Origin: Dryomyza anilis
Lineage: Eukaryota; Arthropoda; Insecta; Diptera; Dryomyzidae
DNA: 64,000 nt
Assembly (NCBI GenBank): GCA_951804985.1
Contig: OX638131.1
Location: 86,750,349 to 86,814,348, forward strand
Direction: 5' to 3'
Shown here: piece by piece, positions 11,860-25,470 of the stretch
Position numbering within the stretch: position 1 is the stretch's first letter
Layout of the letters: each line of letters starts with the position of its first letter
Notes under the pieces: generated by a model
The model's input: the letters and a program-made list of their open reading frames with translations, nothing else
What the model was told of the DNA's origin: nothing
Databases searched by the model: none
Position numbers and translations under genes: made by a program

Positions 11860-14209
11860 ATATTTTGAATTCAGTTATATATATAACTTACCCTTCATAT
11901 TAATGAAGTAAATGTCTAAAAAGTAATTGCACAAATGACATTTGCCAAATATTTATTCTCATATTCCAATTCCAGTCAAATGATTGGAATTGCAATTAAA
12001 ATCACTTTCTACACATACCCATCATATTTCAGCTCATAAATTATGACAAATATCATGTCATATGAACATCTGATATTCTATTCGTAGTACAAAACCGTAG
12101 CAAAAAAGCTTATGAATCAAAAATCATGTTCGAAACATCATTTCACTCCATATCACTTCACTTACACACCGTCCACTGATGTCAGTTTAAATATGAACTC
12201 TTTCCGAAAACGTGCTCATAAATGAGTAGAACACACAACGTACTGCAGCAAATGACTTCGGGCCAGTACGTCAGTACGTCAGTACGTCAGTCACAAATAA
12301 ACAAGTAACAATAAGTTCTATTTATTCGTTGGTCCTACAAGAGCTCACGGTTAGCGGCTGACATATGCAACACATCGACTTTTGTGTCCGTTTGTCCGTC
12401 CGTCCATCCGTCTGTCTTTGTGTGTGAAATACATTTGACAAGCAACCATTTTACATTCTCTAGCATGGTCATGGTGATGTCCAACCAGACCACGCTTTCG
12501 AAACGCAAGCCCTACGGCAGCACTTGCTCCTTGTCTGTCGCATCACTAAAATAAAACAACATCAAATCTACACAGGCAACGACGACGACGACGACTGATT
12601 TAGCAGCGTATTGTACCTCTATGGGGAGATAGGTTTTTTGAAACATTAGATGAACTCCTTTCGGGCATTTTGAGGTTTTGACGCATAGATAGTTGCAACA
12701 AAGTAGTCGGATTTTTGTGTACCAATTCTTGTAACCAAAAAATTACGGAATATACATAATTACCATAAAAATCTCTTTCTTTTATTAGAATAAATCGAAA
12801 GAATAGTAGAGATTGCCATACCCAATTATAGAATCCTATAAGATCCTATTGTTCTTCAATTCTTTCAAATGTCATAAAGGGGAACATTTATTCTTACCAT
12901 AACCCTACCAATTTCATAATCTAAATGCAACCTTAAGAAATATCTTGCATTTCAATATTTTTAGGTTCGGTTAAGGAACGGGCTTGAGATATCTTGGTGA
13001 AACAAACCAAATACGGGTTAGGTCTATTGATTTTTTCAATCTTCGGTGTCGAACTCAATGACCCTCAACTTGTACTTTAAACCATTCAATATGAAGTTCC
13101 TAATTTAACAGTAATATCGATTCTTTCTGACTATAGTCCTCTTTTAGATACAGCAACTTTCACGAAAAAAACCTTCTCCAAACGAATTTCTAGTTTTTGT
13201 TACAGGAGACTATATATTGCTATTGTTAAACGGTTACCGATATTTAGTCAGAGACACCAACAAACTCACCAAACTGACACGATACAGCAATGCGTTGCAA
13301 ATAAAGTTGATTTTTATGATGAACATGAAGTTGCTGGACATCATACTTGGACATGTGGCGGCCATACATAAAACTCAGCAATTTATCGCTCTAGTTGGCT
13401 GCCTTTATAGTGTTGTTGTTGTTGCGTTTACTTTCAATCAAACAACAACAAGCAAAGCAGCAGCAACAATATATTGCTTTTTTGTGTAGCCGCAACAGCA
13501 ACGGCAATGCGATTATGTTGCGGGAATCGCACTACAGTTGTTTGCACGTTGGTCATGCTTCATGTGGCAACGCCAGCGGCTAATAAAGGCGCGCGGTTCG
13601 CGTTCGAATTGTCCATCCATCTGTCTGTTTGTCTCTCTGTCCGTCTGTACTCCGTCTATTCCGACACACGATATTTTAGTTGTAGTTACTGCTGCTGCTG
13701 ATATTTTGGTATATTTCATGTTGTTCGATTCGTGTGCTCACAATTATACAGCAATGTTATATATATCGCACTAGCCATGTAGGAAAGGCAAAGCTGAGAT
13801 CAGACTTGCACTAATGCTTAAATCTTCCCTATATCTAAAACTGAAAACTGCCAGATTTCTGGTCAAATTATGGTATGAAAACTAGAGCACAATACTAAAT
13901 ACTTATTCCTGCAAATTCATTCCAAATTCAACTTGAACTGTGCCATTATATATTTTACAACACTGCTCCCGATTTTCGCGAATAATTCTGAGACCTAGAT
14001 ATGAATCGGAATCTAAAACCTGAATCTGAAATATAGACTTTGTGGAAGCTATAGAGAAAGCACAGTATTGAGGAAGACTTGGGCGAAGGCTACTCTTCTG
14101 GAGCTATTCACCAAGACTTGAATGCTCAAAGCTATTTTAGACTTGAGCGAAGAATGATGTAGACTTGATCTAGACAAATAAATAAATGTTTAATGTCTTG
14201 TAGGAGTCT
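11860..14209. other. Intergenic, no gene; short microsatellites
   Basis: Contains a CAGTACGT microsatellite at about 12264-12292, (CGA)n at about 12578-12597, and TCTGTCTGTT-type runs at 12390-12420 and 13610-13650. 13380-13720 is richer in GC with CAACAGCAACGG-like triplets, but its open frames look unlike any protein I know. Confidence 0.4.
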
Positions 14210-15780
14210 TCGGGAGTAGGCCGTTCAAGATTGGTCGGATGTTGACTATGTCTTCAAGACGTATTTTCCAATGCCAGAAACCAATATTTGCCTAGAACTG
14301 AGTCATTATATATTGTCCCCATTGTACTAATAACTGACTCTAGACTTCGGGAAATAGTACTCAATTCTACAACCCAGATTTAAAACCTAGAATGTGTAGA
14401 ATCTTAGTTGGCTAAGATTTGACAAAGAATAAGTAACCGAGACTTGATGCTGAAAACCTATTTTTAGTGCTCAAGTCTTATATGAACCTTAGATAAAGAC
14501 TGGTAAATCTAAATTAGGCCGCCCAAATGTGGTCGTCTTGTTTTATGACAGAAAATAATATTGGCCTAAAACTAGTGTCCATATTGTCCTACTAACTGAC
14601 TCAAAACTGTCCCCGGATTCTACCAATAGTACTCAATTATAAAATGCAGTAGCTCCGCAGAAATTTGTAAAGAAAGCAAATACTTGGTGAAATCGTGGGC
14701 AATGACTAATCAATTGATACTTGGAAGTTCAAAGGTGGTTGAGGCTTAGGAATAACAGTTGTCCAAGAAATTACAGATACAGACTAATGCACCTTGATTG
14801 AATATCCAAAAACTGAGTCGAGTCTTGGACGGTTTTTGGTCAATCGAGGCTTTGCTAAATTAGGCCGTCCAAAATTGATCGGAGGTTGACAAGGATTCTG
14901 CCAATAGTACTCAATTATGAAATGCAGTAGCTCCGCAGGAATTTGTAAAGAAAGCAAAGACTTGGTGAAATCTTGGACGAAGACTAATCAATTGGTACTT
15001 GGAAGTTCAAAGGTGGTTGAATTTGGGAATAATAGTTATCTGTGAATTGGCAGTAGTTAATTGACTTAATCCTGAAACAGACTAATGCACCATGATTGAA
15101 TATCCAAAACTGAGTCGAGTCTTGGACGGTTTTTGATCAGTCGAGGTTTTGCTAAATTAGGCCGTCAAAAATTGATCGGAAGATGCCAATGTGGTCGTGT
15201 TGTTTTATGACAGAAAACAATATTGGCCTAAAACTAGTGTGCCTATTGTCCTATTAACTGACTTAAAGCTGCCACAGGATTCTGCCAAAAGTACTCAATT
15301 ATGAAATGCAGTAGTTCCGCAGGAATTTGTAAAGAATGCAAAGACTTGGTGAAATCTTGGGCGATACTTGGAAGTTCAAAAGGTGGTTAGACGGTTTTTG
15401 CTCAGTCGAGGTTTTGCTAAATTAGGCCGTCAAAAATTGATCGGAGGTTGCCAATGTGGTCGTGTTGTTTTATAACCGAAAAAAATATTGGACTAAAACT
15501 ATTGTTCCTATTGTCCTAATAACTGACTTAAAGTTGCCCCAGGATTCTGCCAATAGTACTCAATTATGAAATTCAGTAGCTCCGCAGAAATTTGTAAAGA
15601 AAGCAAAGACTTGGTGAAATCTTGGGCGATACTTGGAAGTTCAAAGGTGGTTGAGTCTTAGGAATATTAGTTATCCAGTAATGGTTTGACTTAGTCCTGA
15701 TACAGACTAATGCACCTTGATTGAATATCCAAAACAGAGCCAAGTCTTGGACGGGGACTGGTCATCCGAAGCTTTGGCTT
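14210..15780. repeat. Diverged satellite array, roughly 250-370 bp units
   Basis: At least four units share an ordered set of segments: TTAGGCCGTCCAAAATTGATC, ATGTGGTCGTGTTGTTTTAT, ATATTGGCCTAAAACTAGTG, GATTCTGCCAATAGTACTC, ATGCAGTAGCTCCGCAG, AAGACTTGGTGAAATCTTGG and TTGGAAGTTCAAAGGTGGTT. Unit starts are near 14515, 14865, 15165 and 15425. Lengths differ because different units have lost different segments. An older, weaker unit lies at 14050-14500. No coding potential is seen. Confidence 0.75.
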
Positions 15781-16749
15781 TGCTACCCAAGTTTGTTTCA
15801 GAAGTGAGCATGTTCTCAAACCTATAATTTCCTACAAGGATGTTTGTTTTTGTTTAGACTTCGTTTATGATTTGTAGAGTGTTTCGCTGATGCTGACGAT
15901 GACGACGACGATGGAGCTCCCAGAAGCGATTTAGCACTCGCTACCAAATAATCACAACAATGGCGGCCGCAATGCGATATTGAAGAGTGCACAGATGGAT
16001 GGTTAGTCGCGGTATTATTTACTGTACATAGTCTGGATGAATGTATCTGAATATGGGCAATGGTTTGTCCCGATCTTGACATGAACGTACTACACATCAG
16101 AGCGTGCTATTCATATGTTTTCCGTCAGTTGGTCGATTGGTCTTTCGTTCGTCGCATGTTGCCTTGTTAAACGATTTGTTTGTTGATTTTGGTTTGAAGT
16201 TGTTGGTACATTTATGATTCATGTCTAACGTCGATTTCATGGCAGTCATCGTGAGTGAATGTGTAGCATATATGTTTGATTCACGTTTTTCTTTTGTTTC
16301 TTTTATAGTATTTTATGTTGCTTTCATGTTGTTGCATGTGTTCGTGTCATTTTTCATAATATGGCGCCGTTCTCATATTAATATCGATATTCATAGTGTT
16401 GCAGTCATTATGAGAAATAATGCAAAGGGTGTTAATTCGTGACAAATTGTGTAAATATTACATTGGCAGTCGTGTTTGTGAATTATTTTAAGATCACTTA
16501 ACAATCCAACTGGGAAAGACTGTGAAAATTGTTAGTTTTTGAATGTCATGAAGTTCTTTTAATTTTATTGATTTCTTTAGAACTTATTCTAGAGTTTTAT
16601 TAATATTGCTAACTGGAAACTGTAACTATTTTCTTTATGCATTTTTGTAAAATAGAAAACTGATACATCTACCCATTCGTCCATATCGATACTTCAATAA
16701 ATGTAAATTGTTTCCCGATTACAAGTTTCAGTATTTCAGGACTCGTCCT
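15781..16749. other. Intergenic, no gene recognised
   Basis: A GACGATGACGACGACGATGG microsatellite lies near 15895. The frame at 16221-16442 (73 codons, hydrophobic) has no recognisable family, and I regard it as chance. Confidence 0.35.
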
Positions 16750-17757
16750 TGTGACCATTATAAATAATATTCACGGTTAGTATATATCGTGGGAGAAAAG
16801 TAGGATGATGGAAAAAGCGGGATGTCGAGAGAAGCGGGATCTTCTTAATAAATCGTATCATGCGACTTAAAAACGTAGTTTCTCTGAAATGTCCCGTTCT
16901 GTTGATATACGCTAAACAACCAAGCGATAGTCCTAATTCTATGGACGAGTAGAGCCATTATAACAATAATCGCGGTTAGTATATATCGTGGGAGAGAAGC
17001 AGGATGACGGAAAAAGCGGGATGTCGAGAGAAGCGGGAACTTCTTCATAAATCGTATCATGCGACTTAAGAACGTAGTTTCTCTGAAATGTCCCGTTCTG
17101 TTGATATACGCTAAACAACCAAGCGATAGTCCTAATTCTATGGACGAGTAGAGCCATTATAAACAATAATCGCTGTTAGTATATATAGTGGGAGAGAAGC
17201 AGGATGGCGGAAAAAGCGGGATGTCGAGAGAAGCGTGATCTTCTTCATAAATCGTATAATGCGACTTAAAAACGTAGTTTCTCTGAAATGTCCCGTTCTG
17301 TTGATATACGCTAAACAACCAAGCGATAGTCCTAATTCTATAAACGAGTAGAGCCATTATAAACAATAATCGCGGTTAGTATATATCGTGGGAGAGAAGC
17401 AGGATGACGGAAAAAGCGGGATGTCGAGAGAAACGGGAACTTCTTCATAAATCGTATCATGCGACTTAAGAACGTAGTTTCTCTGAAATGTCCCGTTCTG
17501 TTGATATACGCTGAACAACCAAGCGATAGTCCTAATTCTATGGACGAGTAGAGCCATTATAAATAATAATCGCTGTTAGTATATATCGTGGGAGAGAAGC
17601 AGGATGACGGAAAAAGCGGGATGTCGAGAGAAGCGGGATCTTCTTCATTAATCGTATCATGCGACTTAAAAACGTAGTTTCTCTGAAATGTCCCGTTCTG
17701 TTGATATACGCTAAACAACCAAATGATGGTCCTAATTCTATGGACGAGTAGAATGGG
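16750..17757. repeat. 200-bp satellite, five units
   Basis: The marker GTTAGTATATAT recurs with spacings of 199, 200, 200 and 200 bases (about 16776, 16975, 17175, 17375, 17575). Units are nearly identical apart from the first, which is more diverged. Each contains GCGGGATGTCGAGAG and GTTTCTCTGAAATGTCCCG. The minus strand of each unit is open for about 66-77 codons, so four near-identical small ORFs arise from the repeat. I see no evidence these are translated. Confidence 0.93.
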
Positions 17758-18736
17758 AAAACTACGCCCAAGGGTACAACAACTCAAAAATTTATTTAAA
17801 TCATACCATACACTTTTAGTGAAAGGGTGTATTCAATGATGTCATCCTTTCTAGTGTGGGCAGAAAGAGGAGTGCCCTCATGAAATCATGATTATAGCAA
17901 AACCACAAGAGCCATTTCTGCGATCCGTCGAATTTTGCAAATATACCACATATTACACAAAAATGTTCAAGAACTTTTCAAGGCGAAGTAAACTTTTTTT
18001 CTTTTTTATCAAAAATATTTGTGCATTTATTTCCCAAACCCTGTTAACGTTTACATTATAACATTTTCTTCATTTTCATGCATACAAAATTTCAGTGTTA
18101 TCAACAAATTTGGTTTTCTCAAATACCAAATAAATTGCAAGCTTCAGTCATTGACTAAATTCGATTTTTGCATTTGATGTTCGACATGTCTCTCTAAATA
18201 TTGCTTACCTGCCAAAAATTCTTGAATTCATTGATGCCATTACAAAAGAACGTGCACACATCATGCCCGGCATATCCTTTTGTACGTTGCACTTCAAAGC
18301 GCATTATCCTCGAACCGAGAAGGATGTCTGTGAATTGTGGCTGACCATAATCTCAAGGGTGAGCATAAGTGTAACGAGTTAAATGGCAAATGTGGTAAGC
18401 AGACACAAAAATTAACCGCAGCAGCACATCAAATGCATTGTGATGTTGATGATGTTGAAAAAAAAAAAAGAAAACATTTTAGAAAGGGTTGTTGATGGGG
18501 AGATATTTGTTCTTTTTGTAAATTCGAAAGTCTTCCCTTAAAGAAGATTTTGTTATGTATGCAAACCTAAATTTTAACATGAAATCTATTATATTGCTAA
18601 TAGGGACTGAGATAGTGAAAAGAGACTTAGAATCCAGATAATTTTACCCATTTTCAAAGTGGCTTCGAGTTCTCATTGTTATATCAATTCTATTTTTTAA
18701 GATTTTCCTTTCTGTGTTAAGACGAAGAAGATCTTT
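17758..18736. other. Intergenic, no gene recognised
   Basis: AT-rich spacer between two satellite arrays. It includes an A-run at about 18460-18475. No coding or structural element is recognised. Confidence 0.4.
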
Positions 18737-20121
18737 CGAAGTGTCTATGCAAGAATTGGATCTCCTTATCATATTCGTGCTAATTTTAAAAGAATTTCAA
18801 ACTCCTAGAATCTGAAGGCGCGACTAAATAATTTGGAGTGGTCGGTTTGAAAGACTTCGATTTAATAGTCAATCTAGATGGAAATTCTCCTATATTTCAA
18901 CTACTCATTGAACCTCAACTCCTTGAATGTGCCGTATTTATAATCAACATCAAGCATTCTATTACGAATTTCATTAAAATGTATTGCACAATTGCATAAG
19001 AGTTAATTTTTCTTTTTTGAAGTGTCTATGCAAGAATTTGATCTCCTTATCATATTCGTGCTAATTCTAAAAGAATATCGAACTCCTAGAATTTGAAGGC
19101 GCGACTAAATAACTTGAAGTAGTCGGTTGGAAAGACTCCGATTTAATAGTCAATCTAAATGGAAATTCTCCTATATTCCAACTCTTCTTTGAACCTTAAC
19201 TCCTTGAATGTGCCGTATTTATAATAAACATCAAACATTCTATTCCGTATTTCATTAAAATGTATTGCACAAATTGCATACAAGTTAATTTTTCTTTTTC
19301 GAAGTGTCTATGCAAGAATTCGATCTCCTTATCATATTCGTGCTAATTCTAAAAGAATTTCAAACTCCTAGAATCTGAAGGCGCAACTAAATAATTTGGA
19401 GTGGTCGGTTTGAAAGACTCCGATTTAGTAGTCAATCTATATGGAAATTCTCCTGTATTCCAACTCTTCTTTGAACCTTAACTCCTTGAATGTGCCGTAT
19501 TTATAATCAACATCGAGCATTCTATTCCGAATTTCATTAAAATGTATTGCACAAATTGCATAAAAGTTAATTTTTCAAGAATTCGATCTCCTTATCATAT
19601 TCGTGCTAATTCTAAAAGAATTTCAAACTCCTAGAATCTGAAGGCGCAACTAAATAATTTGGAGTGGTCGGTGTGAAAGACTCCGATTTAGTAGTCAATT
19701 TATATGGAAATTCTCCTATATTCCAACTCTTCTTTGAACCTTAACTCCTTGAATGTGCCGTATTTATATTCAATATCAAGCATTCTATTCTGAATTTCAT
19801 TAAAATGTATTGCACAAATTGCATAAATGTTAATTTTTCTTTTTCGAAGTGTCTATGCAAGAATTCGATCTCCTTATCATATTCGTGCTAATTTTAAAAG
19901 AATTGCAAACTCCTAAAATTTGAAGGCGCGACTAAATAACTTGGAGTGGTCGGTTTGAAAAACTCCGATTTAGTAGTCAATCTATATGGAAATTCTCCTA
20001 TATTCCAACTCTGCTTTGAACCTTAACTCCTTGAATGTGCCGTATTTATAATCAACATCAAGCATTCTATTCCGAATTTCATTAAAATGTATTGCACAAA
20101 TTGCATAAGAGTTAATTCTTC
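18737..20121. repeat. 282-bp satellite, five units
   Basis: GTGTCTATGCAAGAATT begins units at about 18741, 19022, 19304 and 19849. The fourth unit has lost about 20 bp at its start and begins at about 19576. Periods are 281, 282, 263 and 282. Shared landmarks are CTCCTTATCATATTCGTGC, GAGTGGTCGGTTTGAAAGAC, CCTTGAATGTGCCGTATTT and TTCATTAAAATGTATTGCAC. The first unit is the most diverged, as is common at array edges. Confidence 0.92.
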
Positions 20122-21895
20122 TTTTGGCAAATGCATTTATATTGTAACCGATATGTACGTTTATCCACATGCCACTTCATCTGTTTATGACATATCAAAG
20201 TGGACAAGGACATGCGAAATTATATACGGCAACAAATTTTCTTACAAAACGGATAGTCATATCAACGTACCGACCAACCAATCTACCAACAAAAACATAT
20301 TGCATTTCAACTCGTTTCTTTTATAACAGCAACCTGAGTAAATATGAAAAATGAATTAATATTTCCACTTATTGACCATTTTGTTGGTCTTCTTGTACAA
20401 TACAGCAACAAGAACAACATACACATTGACCCATCAATTGTTGTTGTAATTGTTGGTATCATCTTGCCAATGCATTTGGCAGCAATGCAACGTAGAAGCA
20501 TCAACATGATCATCAATACAATTGAGTTCATTTATTTCGTGCCGCCTCTAAAACATCCACATCGTCCTCATCATCATCATCGTCATCTAGGAAGTTTTAA
20601 TAAAATAATCCTGGCAACGTAATCATCATAAAGGATTTTCTGATACGACTCGTATATTTTCTGAACATGAGCTGTTTTTGTATCGTTTTCTGTTTAACGA
20701 GATTCGCATCATTGATAACAAAGAGTTTTCTTTTCCATCGACTTCAGACACTACCCTACACTACTGCCAGTATCGTAGAAAACGTCAGCTCCACTACAGT
20801 CAGTATTCGTATGCAACGTACCCATGCATGGACCACCCTCAACCTTTTTGTAATGCGTGGGGTCTTGAGGGAAACTGTGAGTACTACGTGTCGCACATGG
20901 AAGTCGAGTGCAATTTTCTACTCGATATGCAATTATCGTGACTTGAACTTGTTTGAATAACAATATCGAACGAATGTGAACCGAAGGAACATCGGTACAG
21001 ACAGGCGTAAAGTAGGACGATGTTGCTAATATAGAGAAAGATGTATAGTGAGGGATATGGCGGGACATACAGATGAGATATGTAAAGTGTAAAAAAGGTA
21101 TTCGTAGTATAGATGATACAAAGGGATATAGTATAGCGTAAGTTTTTCGAAATACCAAAAGACATACGGATGGATAGACGTACCAAAGGACAGACATACC
21201 AAAGTATAGATGATACCTGGAAAGCGTAGAAACTCTGACTATACTAAACGAGGTAGCCTAAGGTTAGACGTGTGGGGAGGAATAAACCGAAAATCAAAAA
21301 ACTACTAACGACGAATGTACCATGGCATAACATGTCGGTGACAGTTTATTAAATCGATTACTTACGTTTGGATATTTTAAATAAAGCATATTTTTGTACG
21401 TTCCCAATAGAATAGTTGTGATGGTCATGTTACATACTAACTACTTACTTACCGTTCATACCTCAGCTGACTGTTGGGTCATTGTTATTTAGCCAAACTA
21501 ACATGGTTTGTATACAGATTTTTCTTTTCGATGGTTATGATTGTCGGACTGTATTTGTCAGATTCGAGAGCTATATTTTTTTTTTATATGCTTAACATAA
21601 AAATAAAATTATTCTATATTTATCGTGATTTTTGTGCTCGTTTTATATGTAGTCCTCTCATGTAGTTAATGATATGTTGCTGGTTTTGAAGATTACACTC
21701 GTATCTTATATTGCAGAGAGTAGAATGAATTACATTTCAAGCTTTTAGTGATGCAGTTTGAAAGGATTATTATCACAACAAGGTAATTGGGTTTATGGTA
21801 AAAACGAAATTTGATGTTAAAGATTTGAAGTGACAGAATTAATGTTGCCAGTTTATGGCATGGGTATATGGAATGGGTATATGGAATGGGTATAT
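20122..21895. other. Intergenic, no gene recognised
   Basis: Includes a TCATCATCATCATCGTCATC microsatellite near 20567 and a 15-bp repeat (ATGGGTATATGGAAT, three copies) at about 21862-21898. The overlapping frames at 20667-21197 on both strands have no recognisable domain. Confidence 0.35.
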
Positions 21896-22262
21896 GGTAT
21901 CTTTAAAAAGCTGAAGAGGTGTAAGAAAAGACGGCGGCAAAGAATAGAAGACGACTAAAGCAAAAAGAAAGGATATAAGACGAAGAAGTAATAAACTAGT
22001 TTTTTTTTTTTTTTTTTGGAATATCTACTAAGATCCACAGCACTCAGACAGACTATATCCATTGTACTGTGAAATCTATTCCCTATGATTTTGTGGTTAA
22101 TATCACCACGAGCGCTCATGCCCAAGTGGGATTCGAACCCGAGCCCTTCAGAATGCAAGTCCAACGCGCTACCTCTGGACTGCTGAGGACGGCTAGTACT
22201 AAAGAGGGAATTGACAAGGAAAACCGTTGAAAAAATCGCCAAGCAGGAGGAGTATATATGAT
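21896..22262. repeat. Dispersed duplicated segment, copy with SINE inserted
   Basis: AAGCTGAAGAGGTGTAAG, CAAAGAATAGAAGA, AACTAGT, AAAGAGGGAA, AAGGAAAACCGTT and CAGGAGGAG occur in the same order at 22905-23062. Here the segment is split at AACTAGT by a SINE (22001-22197). The second copy shows the uninterrupted state. Confidence 0.75.
22001..22197 (-). mobile_element. tRNA-derived SINE (family 2), poly(A) tail
   Basis: On the minus strand a tRNA-like head near 22190-22125 carries an A-box-like AGAGGTAGCGCGTTGG and a perfect B box GGGTTCGAATCCC. It is followed by about 100 bp of body and ends in a run of at least 17 A (the T-run at 22001-22017). CTAGT flanks both sides, consistent with a short target duplication. 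The paralogous segment at 22905-23062 has the same flanks joined without the SINE. RNA polymerase III transcription is expected from the internal boxes. The body differs from the SINE at 41.4 kb. Confidence 0.85.
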
Positions 22263-22904
22263 AGACGTTGCTGAAAAGAATTATATTTAATTTTCAATCT
22301 GTGCTGAATTCCAAATCCTTTAGTGGACATTCCACGTCGAAGGAACATCGCTGTTCAATAGCTCAACTCAGCCACTGCTCTGTCAGAGGCCGAGTGAAAT
22401 ATGGTACCTTTGTAATCAGCAGCCATCAGGAGACATTATTAAGAAAACCAAACGAAACGAATGAAGGAAGTAAGGATGGATGGATGGAATAATGGATGTA
22501 CGAATGAAGGCGAGTGAAATAAAATAAATTTAATAGCATCTATAAACACAGCCAGCCAAACTAACGATATAAACGACTATGCGAGACTATAATTTAAATC
22601 AAGCCAAATGAGGGTGTGCTGACTGCAATCGGCAGTCAGGCTGGCAGGCAGGCAGGACATTAGATAACAACATGAAAATTTATTGTCATTGATTTACGTT
22701 TGACGATCTGCTGCGACGACTACTGCTGTATTTTGTGAGAGTTTTCTTCAAACGACGTGTGTAAATTTGCCACCTCCAATGCGTCGCAAGGATACACGAC
22801 GGCAGTAACTCAATAAAACCTACCCCATACCAATCTACAAGTTTGCAATGTGAGCGAAAAATAATCGGGAAGCTATGAGAAGAAAAAAAAAGAAGTCAGT
22901 AAAT

Positions 22905-23062
22905 GGAATGGGAGAAAAGCTGAAGAGGTGTAAGCAAAGAATAGAAGAAGAGTAGAGCATAAGAAAAGGAAATAAGACGGAGCAGAATTAAACTAGTAGG
23001 AAAGAGGGAAATGTAAAGGAAAACCGTTAAAAAAGGCGCCAATCAGGAGGAGGATGCTAGAA
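22905..23062. repeat. Dispersed duplicated segment, SINE-free copy
   Basis: Collinear with 21896-22262 but reads straight through AACTAGTAGGAAAGAGGG. It is a natural empty-site control for the SINE insertion. Confidence 0.75.
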
Positions 23063-25294
23063 GATAGTCAGGAAAATCCAAAAGAGGAGACTGCGTAGAG
23101 TAGATGTAGAAGGGATGTAGATGAAACACCGGTCGTAGCTGAGAAGTTGGGTAAGTGAAAAATGGAAGAAGTTGTTGATATAAAGTCGACGATGAAATGA
23201 GGTTAACATAGGAACAGACGAAGACAAGTAGGTGAAAGAAAGAAAGCAACTGTGAAGGCGCAATAAAGAAAACCGTTCATGTTGGCATACGAGGCAAGAG
23301 TGTGTTCCGGCAACGCAACGCAAAACTTGCTGCCGCCGCATAACAGTTACTTTATGCGGGTGCTGCAGACATATTTATGCCTCTATTGGGGGACATATTT
23401 TCCCATAAATATTATTTATACATAGCCCATTCGAATGTCCTGCGATTGGTGAGATTGTGCGAATGGCAGAATTTGCTCATGTTGCCATCAGTTTGCTGAC
23501 GAAATGTTACACAGCAACTGGGTCAATTTCTAAGACACTATGTCTAAAGCATATATGAAGGAAAATAGAATGCGTTAAAAGAAGTGAAATAACTCGTAAA
23601 TCGCAATGAAATGACAGCCATGAAATCCCAACAATCGCTGGCGCTCCCGCCATTTGATTTAAGGCTGCGTGTGATATATCGACGATGCCTCTGTAGAAAG
23701 GAATGTCCTTAACGAAAACGACTTGCTGTGCGTGTGCACGACCTTCTATGGTAACGACAAAATACTGAAAAGAAACCCTTTGGCGGATTGCGTTTTGAGG
23801 CAACTTTGATTTCATTCAAACATATAGAAATCAGCAATATAAGAAACCCGAGTATATGTTATATATGGTAACGGTTAAGCAGTAAATCAATCATGATGAT
23901 TGTCGTCATCATCATCACCAACAGCAACGAAGACGAAGACGACCAAGTGTCAAGAAGACTGCTTTTCTAAAGCTGTTGAAGCGGAATAGCAACTATAACC
24001 AGAAAAGAAACGAGAGTTGACGAAAGCACGGAAAGAGCTATAGACAGGGATTGGATACATTTTGCTGTACCACATAGACATCATATTGCTGGAGGGATGC
24101 CTGTCCAAAATGAAGGAATTAATGAACAAATAAAGCATGCCATACTATACCATATCATCAATGACACTCCAATGTTGCTCATTATGGGCAACAACGAGGG
24201 TTGCGACGGCAACAACATGAGCCATATTATTACCCATGTGACCGAATTGAGGGATGAGAACGTGCACGCACGCGGTATGTGTGCGAAATGTGGCAATATG
24301 GTATTTTGTTGAAGTTTTTACTGCCTGTCACCGACTGGCATCGACAACATCAACCCGTAGAAGATGTTCATCATCGTGGATTTCTGTTTTGGTGCCATTT
24401 TCTTCAAAAAAAAACCAATGATGTCGTTGTTGTTGTCTCGGGAATAAGACAAGCTTTTATCTTGGCAGTCGATGGATGTCATTTCAGAGTGATTTACTAT
24501 GGTTCATGGGGTGTTACTGTTGTTGTCTATCTATCTCTTTGTGTCGAGGCATTTTTTTTAATGAGTTTGTTTAGTGCCGAATTGTGTTCGAGTTTCAAAT
24601 GTTATCTTATGTTAAAGGTTTTATAGTGGCGCGAGTGTAAATATAGTATGAGGGTTGCATGCGCTGATATGGGTGATATGAAGATTATGGTGTTTTGTGG
24701 TGGTTGGTTATTTAAAATACGGGTATAAGACACAGCAGTTAAGTCGTTTAATGACCCATTATACTTGATGCGGCTATATATTGTAATTTGGCAAAATTAT
24801 ATATAAATTAAGAGATAATATTTTTTTGAAAAATTAATTTAACAATAATTAAATATTTTGAAAAAAGCAAGTTTATAAAAAAAGCATTCCCTATATAACA
24901 TTTTTGGCAGAGTCTAAGCAGTATTTGGTTATATTTCCGACAAACAAACAGATAAATTGAAGATTTTGCGATGTTAATATATTTAAATAATTTGAAAAGC
25001 ATATTCAATATGCAAAATCCACCTATAAAATATTCCCCTTTACGATGATCCGTTCTCGTGAATGAGCGTCTATAGAAATATTTAAAAATTTTAGGATTCC
25101 CATGGATTCCGTTGATCGATTGAAATAATTTAAACGGCAAATTAAGTCTGGAAAATCCAACTATAAAATATGCTAACTTTGACCCCTCTACAACTCTGAA
25201 GTACGGGAACACGTGCCGCAATGATATAGAAAATTGTACTAGGAGTCGAATTGTAGATTATTCGAAAACAATATTTTGAGTGCACCAATAAAGA
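23063..25294. other. Intergenic, no gene recognised
   Basis: Mixed sequence with purine-rich stretches near 23063-23240 and a GACGAAGACGA run near 23928. No open frame resembles a known protein. An AT-rich stretch begins near 24780. Confidence 0.35.
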
Positions 25295-25470
25295 GATATA
25301 GCAAAAAAACAAAAAGATTCGCCAAAAACGGCAAAATAATATTTTGAAAATTATTTTAAAATAATGATGCCAATCCATAGGTGCTTTAAAAACAAATGAT
25401 TATTGCCTTTACATCACTATTTTTTCTTGCACCAATAAGAGTTATAGCAAAAAAACAAAAATACCCAGCA
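25295..25470. mobile_element. Palindromic MITE family, right half
   Basis: AATAATGATGCCAATCCATA, GGTGCTTTAAAAACAAATGA, ATTGCCTTTACATCACTATT and GCACCAATAAGAGTTATAGC match the right arm of the complete palindrome at 36380-36677. The left arm is missing or degraded. Confidence 0.6.

Noticed and set aside
16845..17787. Six similar minus-strand ORFs (HRIRTIAWLFSVYQQNGTF and so on)
   Set aside because: One open frame per 200-bp satellite unit, with no start context or similarity. A by-product of the array.
20667..21197. Overlapping 87-148-codon frames on both strands
   Set aside because: No recognisable domain, no splice-supported extension, and ordinary intergenic composition.
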